A stretch of DNA of 38,350 nt from Eubacteriales bacterium (GCA_030526295.1 JAUNDA010000014.1:1-38350); one strand, 5' to 3'; positions 7,500 to 16,987 are shown, counted from the first letter of the stretch. The notes: generated from the sequence alone by a model not told the origin. A program made the numbers and translations.

Positions 7500-8462
7500 T
7501 CAAAGATTGCAGCATGCTACAAAATGACCTGGCTTTACCTCCTGAAGCTTGGGTATTCCTGCTGAGCACTGTTCGCATTTACAGCTGCATCTCTTACGGA
7601 ATCTGCACTCATCTGGCAGGTTTATTGGTGACACAACTTCGCCCTGAATCAGCACTTCTTCTTTTCTTTCACGAATCTCAGGGACAGGAATTGCCGAAAG
7701 TAACGCCTTGGTATAGGGATGAAGAGGATTGCTGAACAATTCGTCTACAGGTGCCTTCTCCACAACACTTCCCAGATACATAACTGCAATTTCATCAGCA
7801 AAATGATTTACAACGGATAGATTATGTGTAATGAAAATGTAGGTAAGTCCTCTTTCCTTTTGCAAATCCTTAAGCAGATTCAGAATCTGAGCCTGTATAG
7901 AAACATCCAATGCAGAAACAGGTTCATCACAGACAATCAGCTTGGGATTCAATGCCAATGCCCTGGCAATACCAATTCTCTGACGTCGTCCACCATCCAA
8001 CTCATGTGGGTAGGAATTGTACAAACGTCGTGCGAGACCTACAGTATCCATCAGATTCAGAATGTATTCTTCCTTCTTTTGTGCCAGTTCTCGTCCACTG
8101 CCTTCCAATACTTTATGGTAATTCAAAGGTTCGGCAATTAACTCACTCACCGTCATTCGAGGGTCCAAAGAAGAAAAGGGATCCTGAAAAATAATCTGCA
8201 TATCACGGCGCAGCTTTGTCATCTCTCGGTCACTAACCTTGGTAATGTCTTTTCCCTCGAAAATTATCTGGCCCGATGTTGGTTCAATTAATCGTAGAAT
8301 TGTTCGTCCAGTTGAGGATTTTCCGCATCCAGACTCTCCTACAATGCCTAGGGTTTTACCCCTTTCGATGGAAAAATTCACATTATCCACCGCATGTACA
8401 TTTCCTTTAGGGGACTTGAAATACTTCTTTAGATTTTTTACTTCCAAAATGATTTCTGCCAT
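7500..8462 (-). CDS. Opp/Dpp-family ABC transporter ATPase (DppF-like)
   Basis: A 320-residue ATPase. Walker A is GESGCGKSS (42-50), the signature is LDGGRRQR (about 155-162, a variant of LSGGQ common in this subfamily), Walker B is LIVCDEPVSALD, and the H-loop is FITHNLSVV. The tail has the Cys-rich oligopeptide/dipeptide ATPase extension (CRFRKRCSCKCEQC) and ends in ACCNL. It pairs with the ATPase at 8465-9520 to power the two permeases. Only 2 bp separate the genes. A 68-bp gap without a clear promoter separates it from the nucleoside hydrolase. Confidence 0.92.
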   Translation of the reverse strand: MAEIILEVKNLKKYFKSPKGNVHAVDNVNFSIERGKTLGIVGESGCGKSSTGRTILRLIEPTSGQIIFEGKDITKVSDREMTKLRRDMQIIFQDPFSSLDPRMTVSELIAEPLNYHKVLEGSGRELAQKKEEYILNLMDTVGLARRLYNSYPHELDGGRRQRIGIARALALNPKLIVCDEPVSALDVSIQAQILNLLKDLQKERGLTYIFITHNLSVVNHFADEIAVMYLGSVVEKAPVDELFSNPLHPYTKALLSAIPVPEIRERKEEVLIQGEVVSPINLPDECRFRKRCSCKCEQCSAGIPKLQEVKPGHFVACCNL

Positions 8463-8464
8463 TG

Positions 8465-9520
8465 TTAATTCCCCCTTCTGATTTTAAATTCAGGATTCTC
8501 GTATGCAGTACACTGTGCATAATGTGTTTCCGAAAAACTGTGCACCGGAACATTTCCTTTTCGGCAGGCATCAGTTGCATAAGCACAACGATCTGCAAAA
8601 GCACAGCCCTCAGGAAGATTGGACGGATCCGGCATCAGTCCTGGAATCGGCTGGAGCTTTTGCTGTCGACTGTTGATATTCGGCAGTGAGTTAAACAGAC
8701 CCTCCGTATATGGATGTTTTGTGTGATTGAACACTTCTTCAAGTTTACCATACTCTACAATTCTTCCGGCGTACATTACTGCCACTTCATCACAAAGTTC
8801 TGCAACTACACCTAAATCATGGGTAATCATAATGAGGGCGGTATCATTCTTCTCCTTCAGGTCCTTCATCATTCTAAGAATCTGTGCCTGTATTGTTACA
8901 TCCAACGCAGAAGTAGGTTCATCAGCGATTAAAACTGTTGGATTACATGCTAGTGCAATGGCAATGCCAACACGCTGACGCATACCTCCTGAGAACTGGT
9001 GAGGATACTCACCTACTCGATTAGGGTCGATTCCAACCATTTCGAGCATTTTTCCAGCCTCTACCATTGCCTCTTTTTCCGTTAGATGGCGATGAAGAAT
9101 TATACTCTCTGCAATCTGCTCTCCAACGGACAGTACAGGATTTAACGAGGTCATCGGATCCTGGAAAATCATAGCGATTTCGCTTCCACGGACTGTCTGC
9201 AGTTCCGCCGGTGTCAGATTACGCATATCCAGACCGTTAACCTTTACTGTTCCGGATTTCACCACTCCCGGGGGATATGGAACCATATTCATCAGTGCAA
9301 GCATTGCCGTAGTCTTTCCGGCTCCTGTTTCACCAACCAAACCTAACGTATGCTTCTTTTCAAGCTTCAGGCTGATTCCGTTTACCGCTTCTACTGTTTC
9401 CGTGGAAGTAACATATTGAACCACCAGGTTCTCAACCTCTACAGCTGCGGCGTTTTCCTGCCTCTTTTTCTTTAAGGACTCTTCCACATTAGTCCTTGTG
9501 AATTTATTAATAAGCCCCAT
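8465..9520 (-). CDS. Opp/Dpp-family ABC transporter ATPase (DppD-like)
   Basis: A 351-residue ATPase. Walker A is GETGAGKTT, the signature FSGGMRQR, Walker B VLIADEPTSALD, the H-loop ITHDLGVV. A C-terminal Cys-containing extension (CAFADRCAYATDAC) is typical of oligopeptide/nickel ATPases. The frame stays open to a GTG at 9529, but I prefer the ATG at 9518-9520: GAGG lies 8 bp upstream of it and only 0-1 bp from the GTG. An N-terminal extension of about 20 residues before the ABC domain is rich in basic residues. It forms the NBD heterodimer with the 7500-8462 protein. Confidence 0.92.
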   Translation of the reverse strand: MGLINKFTRTNVEESLKKKRQENAAAVEVENLVVQYVTSTETVEAVNGISLKLEKKHTLGLVGETGAGKTTAMLALMNMVPYPPGVVKSGTVKVNGLDMRNLTPAELQTVRGSEIAMIFQDPMTSLNPVLSVGEQIAESIILHRHLTEKEAMVEAGKMLEMVGIDPNRVGEYPHQFSGGMRQRVGIAIALACNPTVLIADEPTSALDVTIQAQILRMMKDLKEKNDTALIMITHDLGVVAELCDEVAVMYAGRIVEYGKLEEVFNHTKHPYTEGLFNSLPNINSRQQKLQPIPGLMPDPSNLPEGCAFADRCAYATDACRKGNVPVHSFSETHYAQCTAYENPEFKIRRGN

Positions 9521-9530
9521 AGTCAACACC

Positions 9531-10418
9531 TCATCTCTTCAGCTTAGGATCCAGCGCATCTCTTAATCCGTCACCCACCAGGTTTATAGTCATAACAGTG
9601 ACCATAATGGCAAGTCCCGGGAACAGGCACATATGCTGTGCACGTGTCAGGAAGGACTTGGACGCACTCAGCAGTGCACCCCATTCAGGAGTCGGCAGCG
9701 GAACGCCCAGACCGATATAACTCAATCCGGCTGCGGATATAATCGCTGTTCCCACTCGTAATGTAGCCTGAACCAAAATCGGAGAGAAACAGTTTGGAAG
9801 AACATGTTTCAACAGAATAGTTGTAGTTGGTGCGCCTATCGCACGAGCGGATTCAATATAATCATTATTTCTTGTGACCATAACCGAGGCACGCGTAATC
9901 CTTGTAAATACCGGAATTGCACTTATTGAAAGAGCAATAATCAGGTTAATCATGCTGGTGCCCATAATTGAAACCAAAATAATAGTCATCAGCAGGCTGG
10001 GAATGATTGTAAAGGTATCTACAAAACGCATGAGTATGGTGTCGAATTTTCCTCCAATATATCCGGATGCTGCGCCAATAGGAACACCAATCAGTAATCC
10101 GATAAGCACTGAAGAAAAACCAATAATCAAAGAATAACGGGTACCATAGCCAATTCTTGCCAGCATATCACGGCCAAAATTATCTGTTCCGAAAGGATGC
10201 TCTAAACATGGTTCAATAAGACGGTCTTTGGAACTGGTAGCAATAATGTCTGCCTCATAATCCCATATAACATCCGCAAAGATTGCAATTAAAATCAAAA
10301 TAATGAGAATAATCAAACCAACCATTGCGCCTTTGTTTCTCTTGAACTGCTTCCACACCTCAACGACGCGGTTCTGTTTGACACTGATTTGTTCGTTTGT
10401 CTTTTCTACTTTTGCCAT
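9531..10418 (-). CDS. Opp/Dpp-family ABC permease (DppC-like)
   Basis: A 295-residue inner-membrane permease. The N-terminal OppC/DppC domain (WKQFKRNKGAMVGLIILIIL) carries TM1, a short external loop contains HPFGTDNFGRDMLAR, and the BPD transport domain has the EAA-type loop ESARAIGAPTTTILLKHVLPN that contacts the ATPases. About six membrane helices are visible. GGTGGGG precedes the ATG. It forms the channel with the 10431-11363 permease. Confidence 0.92.
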   Translation of the reverse strand: MAKVEKTNEQISVKQNRVVEVWKQFKRNKGAMVGLIILIILILIAIFADVIWDYEADIIATSSKDRLIEPCLEHPFGTDNFGRDMLARIGYGTRYSLIIGFSSVLIGLLIGVPIGAASGYIGGKFDTILMRFVDTFTIIPSLLMTIILVSIMGTSMINLIIALSISAIPVFTRITRASVMVTRNNDYIESARAIGAPTTTILLKHVLPNCFSPILVQATLRVGTAIISAAGLSYIGLGVPLPTPEWGALLSASKSFLTRAQHMCLFPGLAIMVTVMTINLVGDGLRDALDPKLKR

Positions 10419-10430
10419 TTCCCCACCTCA

Positions 10431-11363
10431 TTAGCTCTTGGAATATTGTGCCTTGATTCTGGGATCCAAGAATGCATAAACAATGTCCACAATCAAAAGG
10501 ACCACAGAAACAAATACAGCCAGCATGATGATAAAACCAGTAACCACTTCAAAGTCGCTCTTGAGAATGGAATCTACAAGGAAGCTGCCTACTCCAGGAA
10601 GTGCAAATACTCTTTCAGTCAATACAGCACCACCAATCAGTGTGGAAACCTGAATACCAATCATTGTAACAATGGGAATCTGTGCGTTTTTAAGCGCATG
10701 TTTCATAATGATTTTTTGATCACTGACACCCTTTGACCTGGCTGTTCTCAGGTAATCCTGTTTCAGCACGTCCAGCATTGCAGATCGGGTTGTTCGAGTC
10801 AGTGCTGCCATGTTACCGGTTCCACATGTTATCGCAGGAAGGATAAAGCTTTTCCAACCATTTGCTCCTGTGGAGGGCAACCATCCAAGCTTTACAGAAA
10901 ACAGAATAATCAACAACAAACCGAGCCAGAAGTTTGGCATTGCCAATCCCACAAAGGAGACGGTAGATGCAGCAGTGTCAACAAGCGTGTTCTCTTTTAC
11001 CGCTGCTATAATTCCCAATGGAATTGAAAGAATTACAGTCACAAGTACTGATGAAATTGCCAACTTCAGTGTGGTAGGGAATTTTTTGAAAAACAGGTCC
11101 CAAACAGGCACGTTATTGGCATAGCTGGTTCCAAGGTCTTTTTTCAAAACGCCGCCCATATACCGAATATAGCGTACAAGGAGCGGATCGTTGAGTCCAT
11201 GCGCCTCACGGTACTCTTCAAGCTGTTCCTCAGTTGCACCATCACCTAATGCAGTAACCGCGGCATCCGTGGGAACAAAGTCCATAATAAAGAACACAAT
11301 AAGCGATACTGCCACAACCACTGGTATGATCATAACAATTCGCTTCAAAATATATTTGAGCAT
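10431..11363 (-). CDS. Opp/Dpp-family ABC permease (DppB-like)
   Basis: A 310-residue inner-membrane permease. It starts with the typical MLKYILKRIVMIIPVVVAVSL helix and has the N-terminal motif GLNDPLLVRYIRYMGGVLKKDLG. The EAA loop is RTARSKGVSDQKIIMKHALKNA. The signature end is LDPRIK. AAAGGAG precedes the ATG. The stop lies 12 bp before the DppC-like start, so translation is coupled. An intercistronic hairpin separates it from the binding-protein gene. Confidence 0.92.
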   Translation of the reverse strand: MLKYILKRIVMIIPVVVAVSLIVFFIMDFVPTDAAVTALGDGATEEQLEEYREAHGLNDPLLVRYIRYMGGVLKKDLGTSYANNVPVWDLFFKKFPTTLKLAISSVLVTVILSIPLGIIAAVKENTLVDTAASTVSFVGLAMPNFWLGLLLIILFSVKLGWLPSTGANGWKSFILPAITCGTGNMAALTRTTRSAMLDVLKQDYLRTARSKGVSDQKIIMKHALKNAQIPIVTMIGIQVSTLIGGAVLTERVFALPGVGSFLVDSILKSDFEVVTGFIIMLAVFVSVVLLIVDIVYAFLDPRIKAQYSKS

Positions 11364-11402
11364 ACTTTTCTCCTTTACAGGTTAAATGGAGTCGATAGAA
11401 TT

Positions 11403-11434
11403 GGTGGGGAAGTCGACATTTCCACTTCCCCACC
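11403..11434 (-). other. Intercistronic hairpin between binding protein and permease genes
   Basis: GGTGGGGAAGT (11403-11413) pairs exactly with ACTTCCCCACC (11424-11434). It is strongly GC-rich for this operon and has no T-tract. Such stems after a binding-protein gene usually protect the upstream mRNA from 3' decay or partly stop transcription, which keeps the binding protein in excess over the permease. Confidence 0.65.
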
Positions 11435-11447
11435 ATAAAAGTTGATA

Positions 11448-13043
11448 TTATTCTGTCACATAGCAGTATGAGAAGTCTACATCTACTGCCTGAGCATTTA
11501 AGTTAACACCACCAAAGTTCTTAGATCCAACACAGAACAGGTTAGCAGTTGCAAGAGCCACGCCCGGAACCTCATCAGCAACATACTGCTGCAGTCCTGC
11601 ATACTTTGATAACATTTCATCGAAGTTTCCACTTGCAAGAACGTCTGCCAGCTTAGCATCGAACTCCGGATTAGCGTAGTTCATGAATGAACGTGTTGCG
11701 CCAGTCTTCAGATACTCGATCATAACTGTGATGATACCACCATACTGGCTAGTACAGTTGATTGCTAAGTCGTAACCGTTGTCCTCACGGATTGCCTTTG
11801 TAAATCCTGTCTGAGCCCACTCCTGAATTTCAAGATTGATGCCTGCGTCACGAAGATTACTCTGAATCATCTCTGCTACAGGGATATATTTAGCAAATGT
11901 ATATAACTTAAGGGTGATACCACCTAAGCCATTCTCCTCAAGAAGGGCCTTAGCTGCTTCAGGATTATACTCGTAAGCATCTACTTTAGTATATCCAACA
12001 GCAACCGGGCTTATGAAATTATCGCACATAGTGCCACAAAGTCCGTCCTCATAGCATACAGACAGAATATCATCACGGTTCACAGACATTGCAACTGCCT
12101 GACGAACAATCTTGTTTGCGCCATATTCGCTGTTTGCATTAAAACCAGCGTATACAACCTGAATGTTGCTTGCACTGAATACATTGTAGTTTTCCTCATC
12201 ATGGATGAAGTTAACAATATCAGAAGGATTACCATCATACATAGCATCGATGTCGCCTGACTGCAGAGCTAATGCACGTGAGCTGGCATCTGTGATTACC
12301 TCGAAGGTAATAGACTCTGTTACCGGCTTCTCTCCCCAGTAATCATCAAAACGACGGATTGTCCATGATACACCTGTCTCAACAGAATCGAAGTAGTAAG
12401 GACCTGTACCGATCTTCTGACCTTCAATGATTCCCATGTTCTCACAAGCAGTCTTGCTCATGATGTCCTGAGCAGCATAGTTGAGCCAGTCAGCAGATGG
12501 ATCCTTAAGCTTAAAAGTAACCTGATAAGGAGAATCAACCACAACCTCATCAACATAGGCAATACCTGAGATAGCCTGTGATACGCCCTCGTTTGATGTA
12601 GTAGAATTGTAATCCCAAGTGAACTTTACATCCTCTGCTGTGAAATCACTGCCATCGTGGAACTTAACGCCTTCACGTAAGGTGAATGTCCATTCTGTGG
12701 CAGTATCATTTGATTTCCATTCCGTTGCAAGTTCTGGAACTGCAGTTCCATCAGTCTGAATTGCAACAAGACCATTAAATGTTGAGTTACAGGTCTGAGT
12801 GGTAACTGTTGCAGTTCCTGCATAGCGGCATGCAACAGTCAGATCAGCAAGTGTACCAATTTTGATATCCTTCTTGTACTTGATATCAGATGATTCCGTA
12901 GCGCTAGCCGCTGTGGTTTCTGCCTTTTCAGCGGATGCGGCTGCTTGAGTAGTAGCTGCCGGAGTTTCGGCGGGTTTACTTCCGCATGCTGCTAAGCCTA
13001 ACAGCATTGCGACAGTCAAAAGGATTGAGATTGTCTTTTTCAT
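11448..13043 (-). CDS. ABC transporter substrate-binding lipoprotein (SBP family 5)
   Basis: A 531-residue extracellular lipoprotein of the oligopeptide/dipeptide/nickel binding family. I start it at the ATG at 13041-13043 (GAGGG 7 bp upstream), which gives a lipoprotein signal peptide with lipobox LAAC at about residues 18-21; the open frame extends 28 codons upstream without sense. After an Ala/Thr/Glu linker the family motif VPELATEWKSNDTATEWTFTLREGVKFHDG is clear, and LALQSGDIDAM and a C-terminal lobe follow. Family 5 proteins bind peptides but also sugars, heme, opines and other solutes. The company of ribokinase and nucleoside hydrolase argues for a ribosyl compound. The ligand cannot be read from sequence. 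Confidence 0.88.
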   Translation of the reverse strand: MKKTISILLTVAMLLGLAACGSKPAETPAATTQAAASAEKAETTAASATESSDIKYKKDIKIGTLADLTVACRYAGTATVTTQTCNSTFNGLVAIQTDGTAVPELATEWKSNDTATEWTFTLREGVKFHDGSDFTAEDVKFTWDYNSTTSNEGVSQAISGIAYVDEVVVDSPYQVTFKLKDPSADWLNYAAQDIMSKTACENMGIIEGQKIGTGPYYFDSVETGVSWTIRRFDDYWGEKPVTESITFEVITDASSRALALQSGDIDAMYDGNPSDIVNFIHDEENYNVFSASNIQVVYAGFNANSEYGANKIVRQAVAMSVNRDDILSVCYEDGLCGTMCDNFISPVAVGYTKVDAYEYNPEAAKALLEENGLGGITLKLYTFAKYIPVAEMIQSNLRDAGINLEIQEWAQTGFTKAIREDNGYDLAINCTSQYGGIITVMIEYLKTGATRSFMNYANPEFDAKLADVLASGNFDEMLSKYAGLQQYVADEVPGVALATANLFCVGSKNFGGVNLNAQAVDVDFSYCYVTE

Positions 13044-13089
13044 AATTTTTCCCTCTTTCTTATTTAATTCTTTATAGGACCTATATTTA

Positions 13090-13118
13090 ATATTATTCTT
13101 TATATTAATGAATAATAT
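13090..13118 (-). other. AT-rich inverted repeat between rbsK and the binding-protein gene
   Basis: ATATTATTC (13090-13098) and GAATAATAT (13110-13118) are exact reverse complements around an 11-nt loop in an 80-bp gap. It is weak as a terminator. It may be an internal regulatory hairpin or chance in AT-rich DNA. Confidence 0.3.
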
Positions 13119-13123
13119 AGTGT

Positions 13124-14050
13124 TCAAAGCCTAGTTGAAATGAGTGTTTCCGCTTCCTTTCTTGTTGGTATCGATGTCTGTGCCCCTGCTCTTGTAACTG
13201 AAATTGCTGCTGCAGCATTGGCAAGTCTTATTGCCTCATCAAGGCTTTTTCCCTCAGCCAGTCCTACTGCGATTCCGGCATTAAAGGTATCACCAGCCGC
13301 CGTTGTGTCTACAGGCTTAACACCTGTATATGTCGGACATAACCTACACTCCTTTTCATTGCAAAGGAATGCTCCCCTTGAACCAATTGTTACAATTACG
13401 TTTTTTACACCCTTTTCAAGTATTGCCCTTGAAGCCTTTTCTATTTCATCGATTGTATTAACAGGCATACCCGTTATTGTTGATAGTTCTGTTTCATTTG
13501 GTGTAATAAAATCAAGACCGTCAAATATGTCATCAGGAATCTTTGTTGAAGCGGGAGCCGGGTTTAATATCACTGTCTTTCCGGCCTTCTTTGCCATTCG
13601 GATTAATCCAAACACACCTGAAAATGCTGTCTCAAGTTGCGTCATAACAATGCCTGCTTCCTCAATTACATTCCTGTTTTCCTCAACATAATTCATATCA
13701 CATTCGCCGTTTGCACCCGGTATTATGACTATGCTGTTGTTTCCATTGGCATTAACCATAATTACCGCCGTACCTGTCGGACAGTTATCTAGTTTTGCCA
13801 TTTTTTCTGTATTTACACCTGCGGAATTCAGGCTTTTTGTTAATATCTCTCCTGCATCATCATTTCCAATCTTGCTTAGAAATACACAATCACCGCCAAG
13901 TCTTCCACATGCAACCGCCTGGTTGGCACCCTTTCCTCCGGGAACTGTTTTGTATTCCTTACATTTGATTGTCTCACCCTTTTGTGGCATTTCTTCAACA
14001 TTAAGAACCATGTCAATATTAGAACTTCCAAATACCACAATTTTTTCCAT
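13124..14050 (-). CDS. rbsK: Ribokinase (PfkB family)
   Basis: A 308-residue cytoplasmic kinase that turns ribose and ATP into ribose 5-phosphate. Family signatures are visible: N-terminal GSSNIDMVLNVEEMPQKGET, sugar-binding GGKGANQAVACGRLGG (about 38-53), and the catalytic/anion-hole motif DTTAAGDTFNAG (about 248-259) with the base Asp. Length matches RbsK. GAGG lies 9 bp before the ATG. It is the second gene of the operon, 9 bp after the LacI gene. No ribose transporter (rbsABC) or rbsD is nearby, so its ribose probably comes from the nucleoside hydrolase. Deoxyribokinase activity cannot be excluded. Confidence 0.88.
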   Translation of the reverse strand: MEKIVVFGSSNIDMVLNVEEMPQKGETIKCKEYKTVPGGKGANQAVACGRLGGDCVFLSKIGNDDAGEILTKSLNSAGVNTEKMAKLDNCPTGTAVIMVNANGNNSIVIIPGANGECDMNYVEENRNVIEEAGIVMTQLETAFSGVFGLIRMAKKAGKTVILNPAPASTKIPDDIFDGLDFITPNETELSTITGMPVNTIDEIEKASRAILEKGVKNVIVTIGSRGAFLCNEKECRLCPTYTGVKPVDTTAAGDTFNAGIAVGLAEGKSLDEAIRLANAAAAISVTRAGAQTSIPTRKEAETLISTRL

Positions 14051-14059
14051 TTCAATACC

Positions 14060-15058
14060 TCACTTAGTAGTTTCTCTCAAAATAAGTTTAGGTTGAATTC
14101 TTACATTCTCGTTTACCTTTTCACCGTTAATCATTCTTAGAAGCATTTCCGTTGCACGTCTTCCCATCTCGGTAGTAGGCTGCTGGATGGTAGATAGTGG
14201 TGGATTGCAAAACTGTGAAAAAGTCACATTGTCGCATCCAATAATCTGAACATCGTCGGGGACCCTGTAAGAGAGTTCCTTAATAGCCTTCATTGCTCCA
14301 AGCGCCATAAGGTCATTTGCTGCCATAACCGCATCATATTTTACGTCCTCTTTTTCAAGCTCCATTATTGCGTTGTAGCCACCCTCAACAGTGTACTGTC
14401 CGTATTTCACATATCTGCTTTCAAAAGGCAGACCATATTTTTCAAGTGCATTTCTGTAGCCCTCATAACGCTCGACAGAAGTTGAGATATTTTCATTTCC
14501 GGATATAAACACAACCCTCTTTGCGCCTTTTTTGATAAGCATCTCACATGCAGAATATGAAGCGAACATGTTATTAGCGCATACGCTCGGATAGTTTTCA
14601 AGATCAGCAAGCTTTCTGTCTAACATTACCATCGGTATGCCGTATTTCTGCGGTCTAAAATGCTCTTTGCTGCAGTGTGTTCCTGACGATATGAGAATTA
14701 TTCCGTCCACTCTTTTTGCAACAAGCTTTGTTATATACTCAGCTTCTTTTTCTGGCATAAAATCAGTATTTGAGAGAATAACCATATAATCGTCCTGCAT
14801 GGCTCTCGTTTCAACAGATTTTACGATGCTTGCAAAATATGGGTTTGTGACATCCGGAATCATGAGTACAATGCTTTTTGAACGAACGAATTTGCAATCC
14901 TCCGCCATAGTATTTGCGTAACCCATTTTCTCCATAACCTGCTTAACGCGTTTCCTCGTTTCCGCCCCAACGCCATTAGGATTGTCATTGAGAACCCTGG
15001 AGACCGTAGCCTTTGAAACCCCTGCATTTCTAGCGATTTCTTCCAATGTCACCTTCAC
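14060..15058 (-). CDS. LacI-family transcriptional regulator
   Basis: A 332-residue repressor. The HTH and hinge are VTLEEIARNAGVSKATVSRVLN. The periplasmic-binding-like core follows (SIVLMIPDVTNPYFASIV, VDGIILISSGT, VMAANDLMALGAMKAI). I prefer the GTG at 15056-15058, which gives an MKVTLEEIA start with AGGTG 6 bp upstream; the frame is open 9 codons more to a TTG. It heads the operon with ribokinase and the transporter and probably controls it, with ribose, a nucleoside or the true substrate as inducer. Confidence 0.88.
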   Translation of the reverse strand: MKVTLEEIARNAGVSKATVSRVLNDNPNGVGAETRKRVKQVMEKMGYANTMAEDCKFVRSKSIVLMIPDVTNPYFASIVKSVETRAMQDDYMVILSNTDFMPEKEAEYITKLVAKRVDGIILISSGTHCSKEHFRPQKYGIPMVMLDRKLADLENYPSVCANNMFASYSACEMLIKKGAKRVVFISGNENISTSVERYEGYRNALEKYGLPFESRYVKYGQYTVEGGYNAIMELEKEDVKYDAVMAANDLMALGAMKAIKELSYRVPDDVQIIGCDNVTFSQFCNPPLSTIQQPTTEMGRRATEMLLRMINGEKVNENVRIQPKLILRETTK

Positions 15059-15120
15059 ACAAAACACCTGCTTTCTATTGTCCAAGGCATTATTTTGTTT
15101 CCTTGTTTTTCATAGTAGTT

Positions 15121-15170
15121 AAGAAACATTTTTTCGTAAATTAGTAATTATCTATAAATAGACGTTTCTT
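15121..15170 (-). promoter_or_regulatory. Inverted repeat upstream of the LacI operon
   Basis: AAGAAAC (15121-15127) and GTTTCTT (15164-15170) are exact inverted copies 36 bp apart in the promoter region of the LacI gene. The right copy sits in ACGTTTCTT, close to the AACG core of LacI-family operators. Two half-like sites four turns apart could allow looping. I could not assign a clear -35/-10. Confidence 0.35.
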
Positions 15171-15188
15171 ATTTTGTTGAATTTTTAT

Positions 15189-15224
15189 CAAAAAAAGCGC
15201 CAAAGCCTTGTTGCTTCAGCGCTT
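15189..15224 (-). terminator. Terminator of pckA
   Basis: On the minus strand AAGCGCTGAAGC and GCTTTGGCGCTT (15195-15224) pair with a two-base internal mismatch, followed by a run of seven T. It lies about 60 bp after the pckA stop. Confidence 0.8.
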
Positions 15225-15285
15225 TTGTTATTCGTTAATATCATTTTTGGTTTCACCACATATCTGTGGCAACAGCCTTTTTTAA

Positions 15286-16899
15286 TTAGAGCTGTGGGCC
15301 AGCCTCAACGAGTGCCTTGCCTGCTGCGTTAGACTCATACTTAGCGAAGTTCTTGATGAATCTGCCAGCAAGGTCCTTAGCCTTCTCATCCCAAACTGAA
15401 GGATCAGCATATGTATCCCTAGGATCAAGAATACCTGTGTCTACGCCGTTAAGCTCTGTCGGAACCTCAAAGTTGAAGTAAGGAATCTTCTTTGTAGGAG
15501 CCTTGAGGATGTCACCGTTAAGGATAGCGTCGATGATTCCACGTGTATCCTTGATTGTGATTCTCTTTCCTGTTCCGTTCCAGCCTGTGTTTACAAGGTA
15601 AGCCTTTGCTCCTGTAGCTTCCATCTTCTTAACAAGCTCCTCGCCGTACTTTGTCGGGTGAAGCTCAAGGAATGCCTGACCGAAGCATGCTGAGAATGTA
15701 GGTGTAGGCTCTGTGATTCCTCTCTCTGTTCCTGCAAGCTTAGCTGTGAAGCCTGAAAGGAAGTAGTACTGTGTCTGCTCAGGTGTAAGGATTGAAACAG
15801 GCGGAAGTACTCCGAATGCATCAGCTGAAAGGAAGATTACGTTGTCAGCTGCAGGACCTGCAGAAACGCCGTTAACCTTAAGAGCGATGTTGTCGATGTG
15901 GTCGATCGGGTAAGAAACACGTGTGTTCTCCGTAACGCTCTTGTCATCGAAATCAATCTTTCCGTCCTCTGCTACTGTTACGTTCTCAAGAAGGGCATTT
16001 CTTCTGATAGCGTTGTAGATATCCGGCTCAGATTCCTTGTCAAGGCCGATAACCTTTGCATAGCAGCCGCCCTCGAAGTTGAATACTCCGTTGTCGTCCC
16101 AGCCGTGCTCGTCATCACCGATAAGAAGTCTCTTAGGATCTGTTGAAAGTGTTGTCTTACCTGTTCCTGAAAGACCGAAGAAGATAGCTGTGTGCTCACC
16201 GTTCATGTCGCAGTTAGCTGAGCAGTGCATTGAAGCGATGCCCTTGAGTGGAAGGTAGTAGTTCATCATTGAGAACATACCCTTCTTCATCTCTCCGCCG
16301 TACCATGTGTTGATGATAACCTGCTCACGGCTTGAAATGTTGAATGCTACACATGTCTCTGAGTTAAGTCCGAGCTCCTTGAAGTTCTCAACCTTAGCCT
16401 TTGAAGCATTGTAAACTACGAAATCAGGCTCGAATGAAGCAAGCTCCTCTGCTGTTGGGATGATGAACATGTTCTTTACGAAGTGTGCCTGCCAAGCTAC
16501 CTCTACGATGAAGCGGATAGCCATTCTTGTATCCTTGTTAGCGCCGCAGAATGCGTCAACTACGAAAAGTCTCTTGTTTGAAAGTTCCTTCTTGGCAATA
16601 TCCTTTACAACTGCCCATGTATCCTCTGACATCGGATGGTTGTCATTCTTGTACTCATCTGTTGTCCACCATACAGTGTCCTTTGAGTTCTCATCCATAA
16701 CGATGTACTTGTCTTTAGGTGAACGTCCTGTGTAGATACCTGTCATAACGTTGACAGTGTCAAGCTCTGTGAGCACGCCCTTGTCAAAGCCAGTAAGCTC
16801 AGGCTTCATCTCTTCCTCGAAGAGCTGCTCAAATGAAGGGTTGTAAACGATTTCTGTTGTTCCGGTAATACCGTACTTTGTTAAGTCAATGTTTGCCAT
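15286..16899 (-). CDS. pckA: Phosphoenolpyruvate carboxykinase (ATP)
   Basis: A 537-residue cytoplasmic enzyme that interconverts oxaloacetate plus ATP and PEP plus CO2 plus ADP. Length and motifs fit the ATP type: [12 protein letters not shown] near residue 56, the kinase-1a P-loop [11 protein letters not shown] (about 245), [10 protein letters not shown] with metal-binding residues, and [23 protein letters not shown] precedes the ATG. In rumen and gut anaerobes the enzyme often runs toward oxaloacetate and succinate or serves gluconeogenesis; the direction is not visible here. It stands alone with its own promoter and terminator between the LacI operon and rnf. Codon use is strongly biased (AAG, CTT, CCT, GTT), as for a highly expressed gene. 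Confidence 0.96.
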   Translation of the reverse strand: MANIDLTKYGITGTTEIVYNPSFEQLFEEEMKPELTGFDKGVLTELDTVNVMTGIYTGRSPKDKYIVMDENSKDTVWWTTDEYKNDNHPMSEDTWAVVKDIAKKELSNKRLFVVDAFCGANKDTRMAIRFIVEVAWQAHFVKNMFIIPTAEELASFEPDFVVYNASKAKVENFKELGLNSETCVAFNISSREQVIINTWYGGEMKKGMFSMMNYYLPLKGIASMHCSANCDMNGEHTAIFFGLSGTGKTTLSTDPKRLLIGDDEHGWDDNGVFNFEGGCYAKVIGLDKESEPDIYNAIRRNALLENVTVAEDGKIDFDDKSVTENTRVSYPIDHIDNIALKVNGVSAGPAADNVIFLSADAFGVLPPVSILTPEQTQYYFLSGFTAKLAGTERGITEPTPTFSACFGQAFLELHPTKYGEELVKKMEATGAKAYLVNTGWNGTGKRITIKDTRGIIDAILNGDILKAPTKKIPYFNFEVPTELNGVDTGILDPRDTYADPSVWDEKAKDLAGRFIKNFAKYESNAAGKALVEAGPQL

Positions 16900-16958
16900 T
16901 TATTTATTCCTTTCATTTAAAAAAATCCAAATTGTACCAATTTAAAAACATCATACGC

Positions 16959-16987
16959 ATTATACGAAAATTAGCCTAAAAAGTCTA
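16959..16987 (-). promoter_or_regulatory. pckA promoter
   Basis: TAGACT (16987-16982), a 17-bp spacer and a consensus TATAAT (16964-16959) on the minus strand, 60 bp before the pckA start. No clear operator palindrome is seen. Confidence 0.65.

Noticed and set aside
13725-14096. Long plus-strand open frames opposite rbsK and opposite other minus-strand genes (for example 20764-21351, 26266-27177)
   Set aside because: They are antisense shadows of clear genes, with no ribosome sites and no domain-like sequence.
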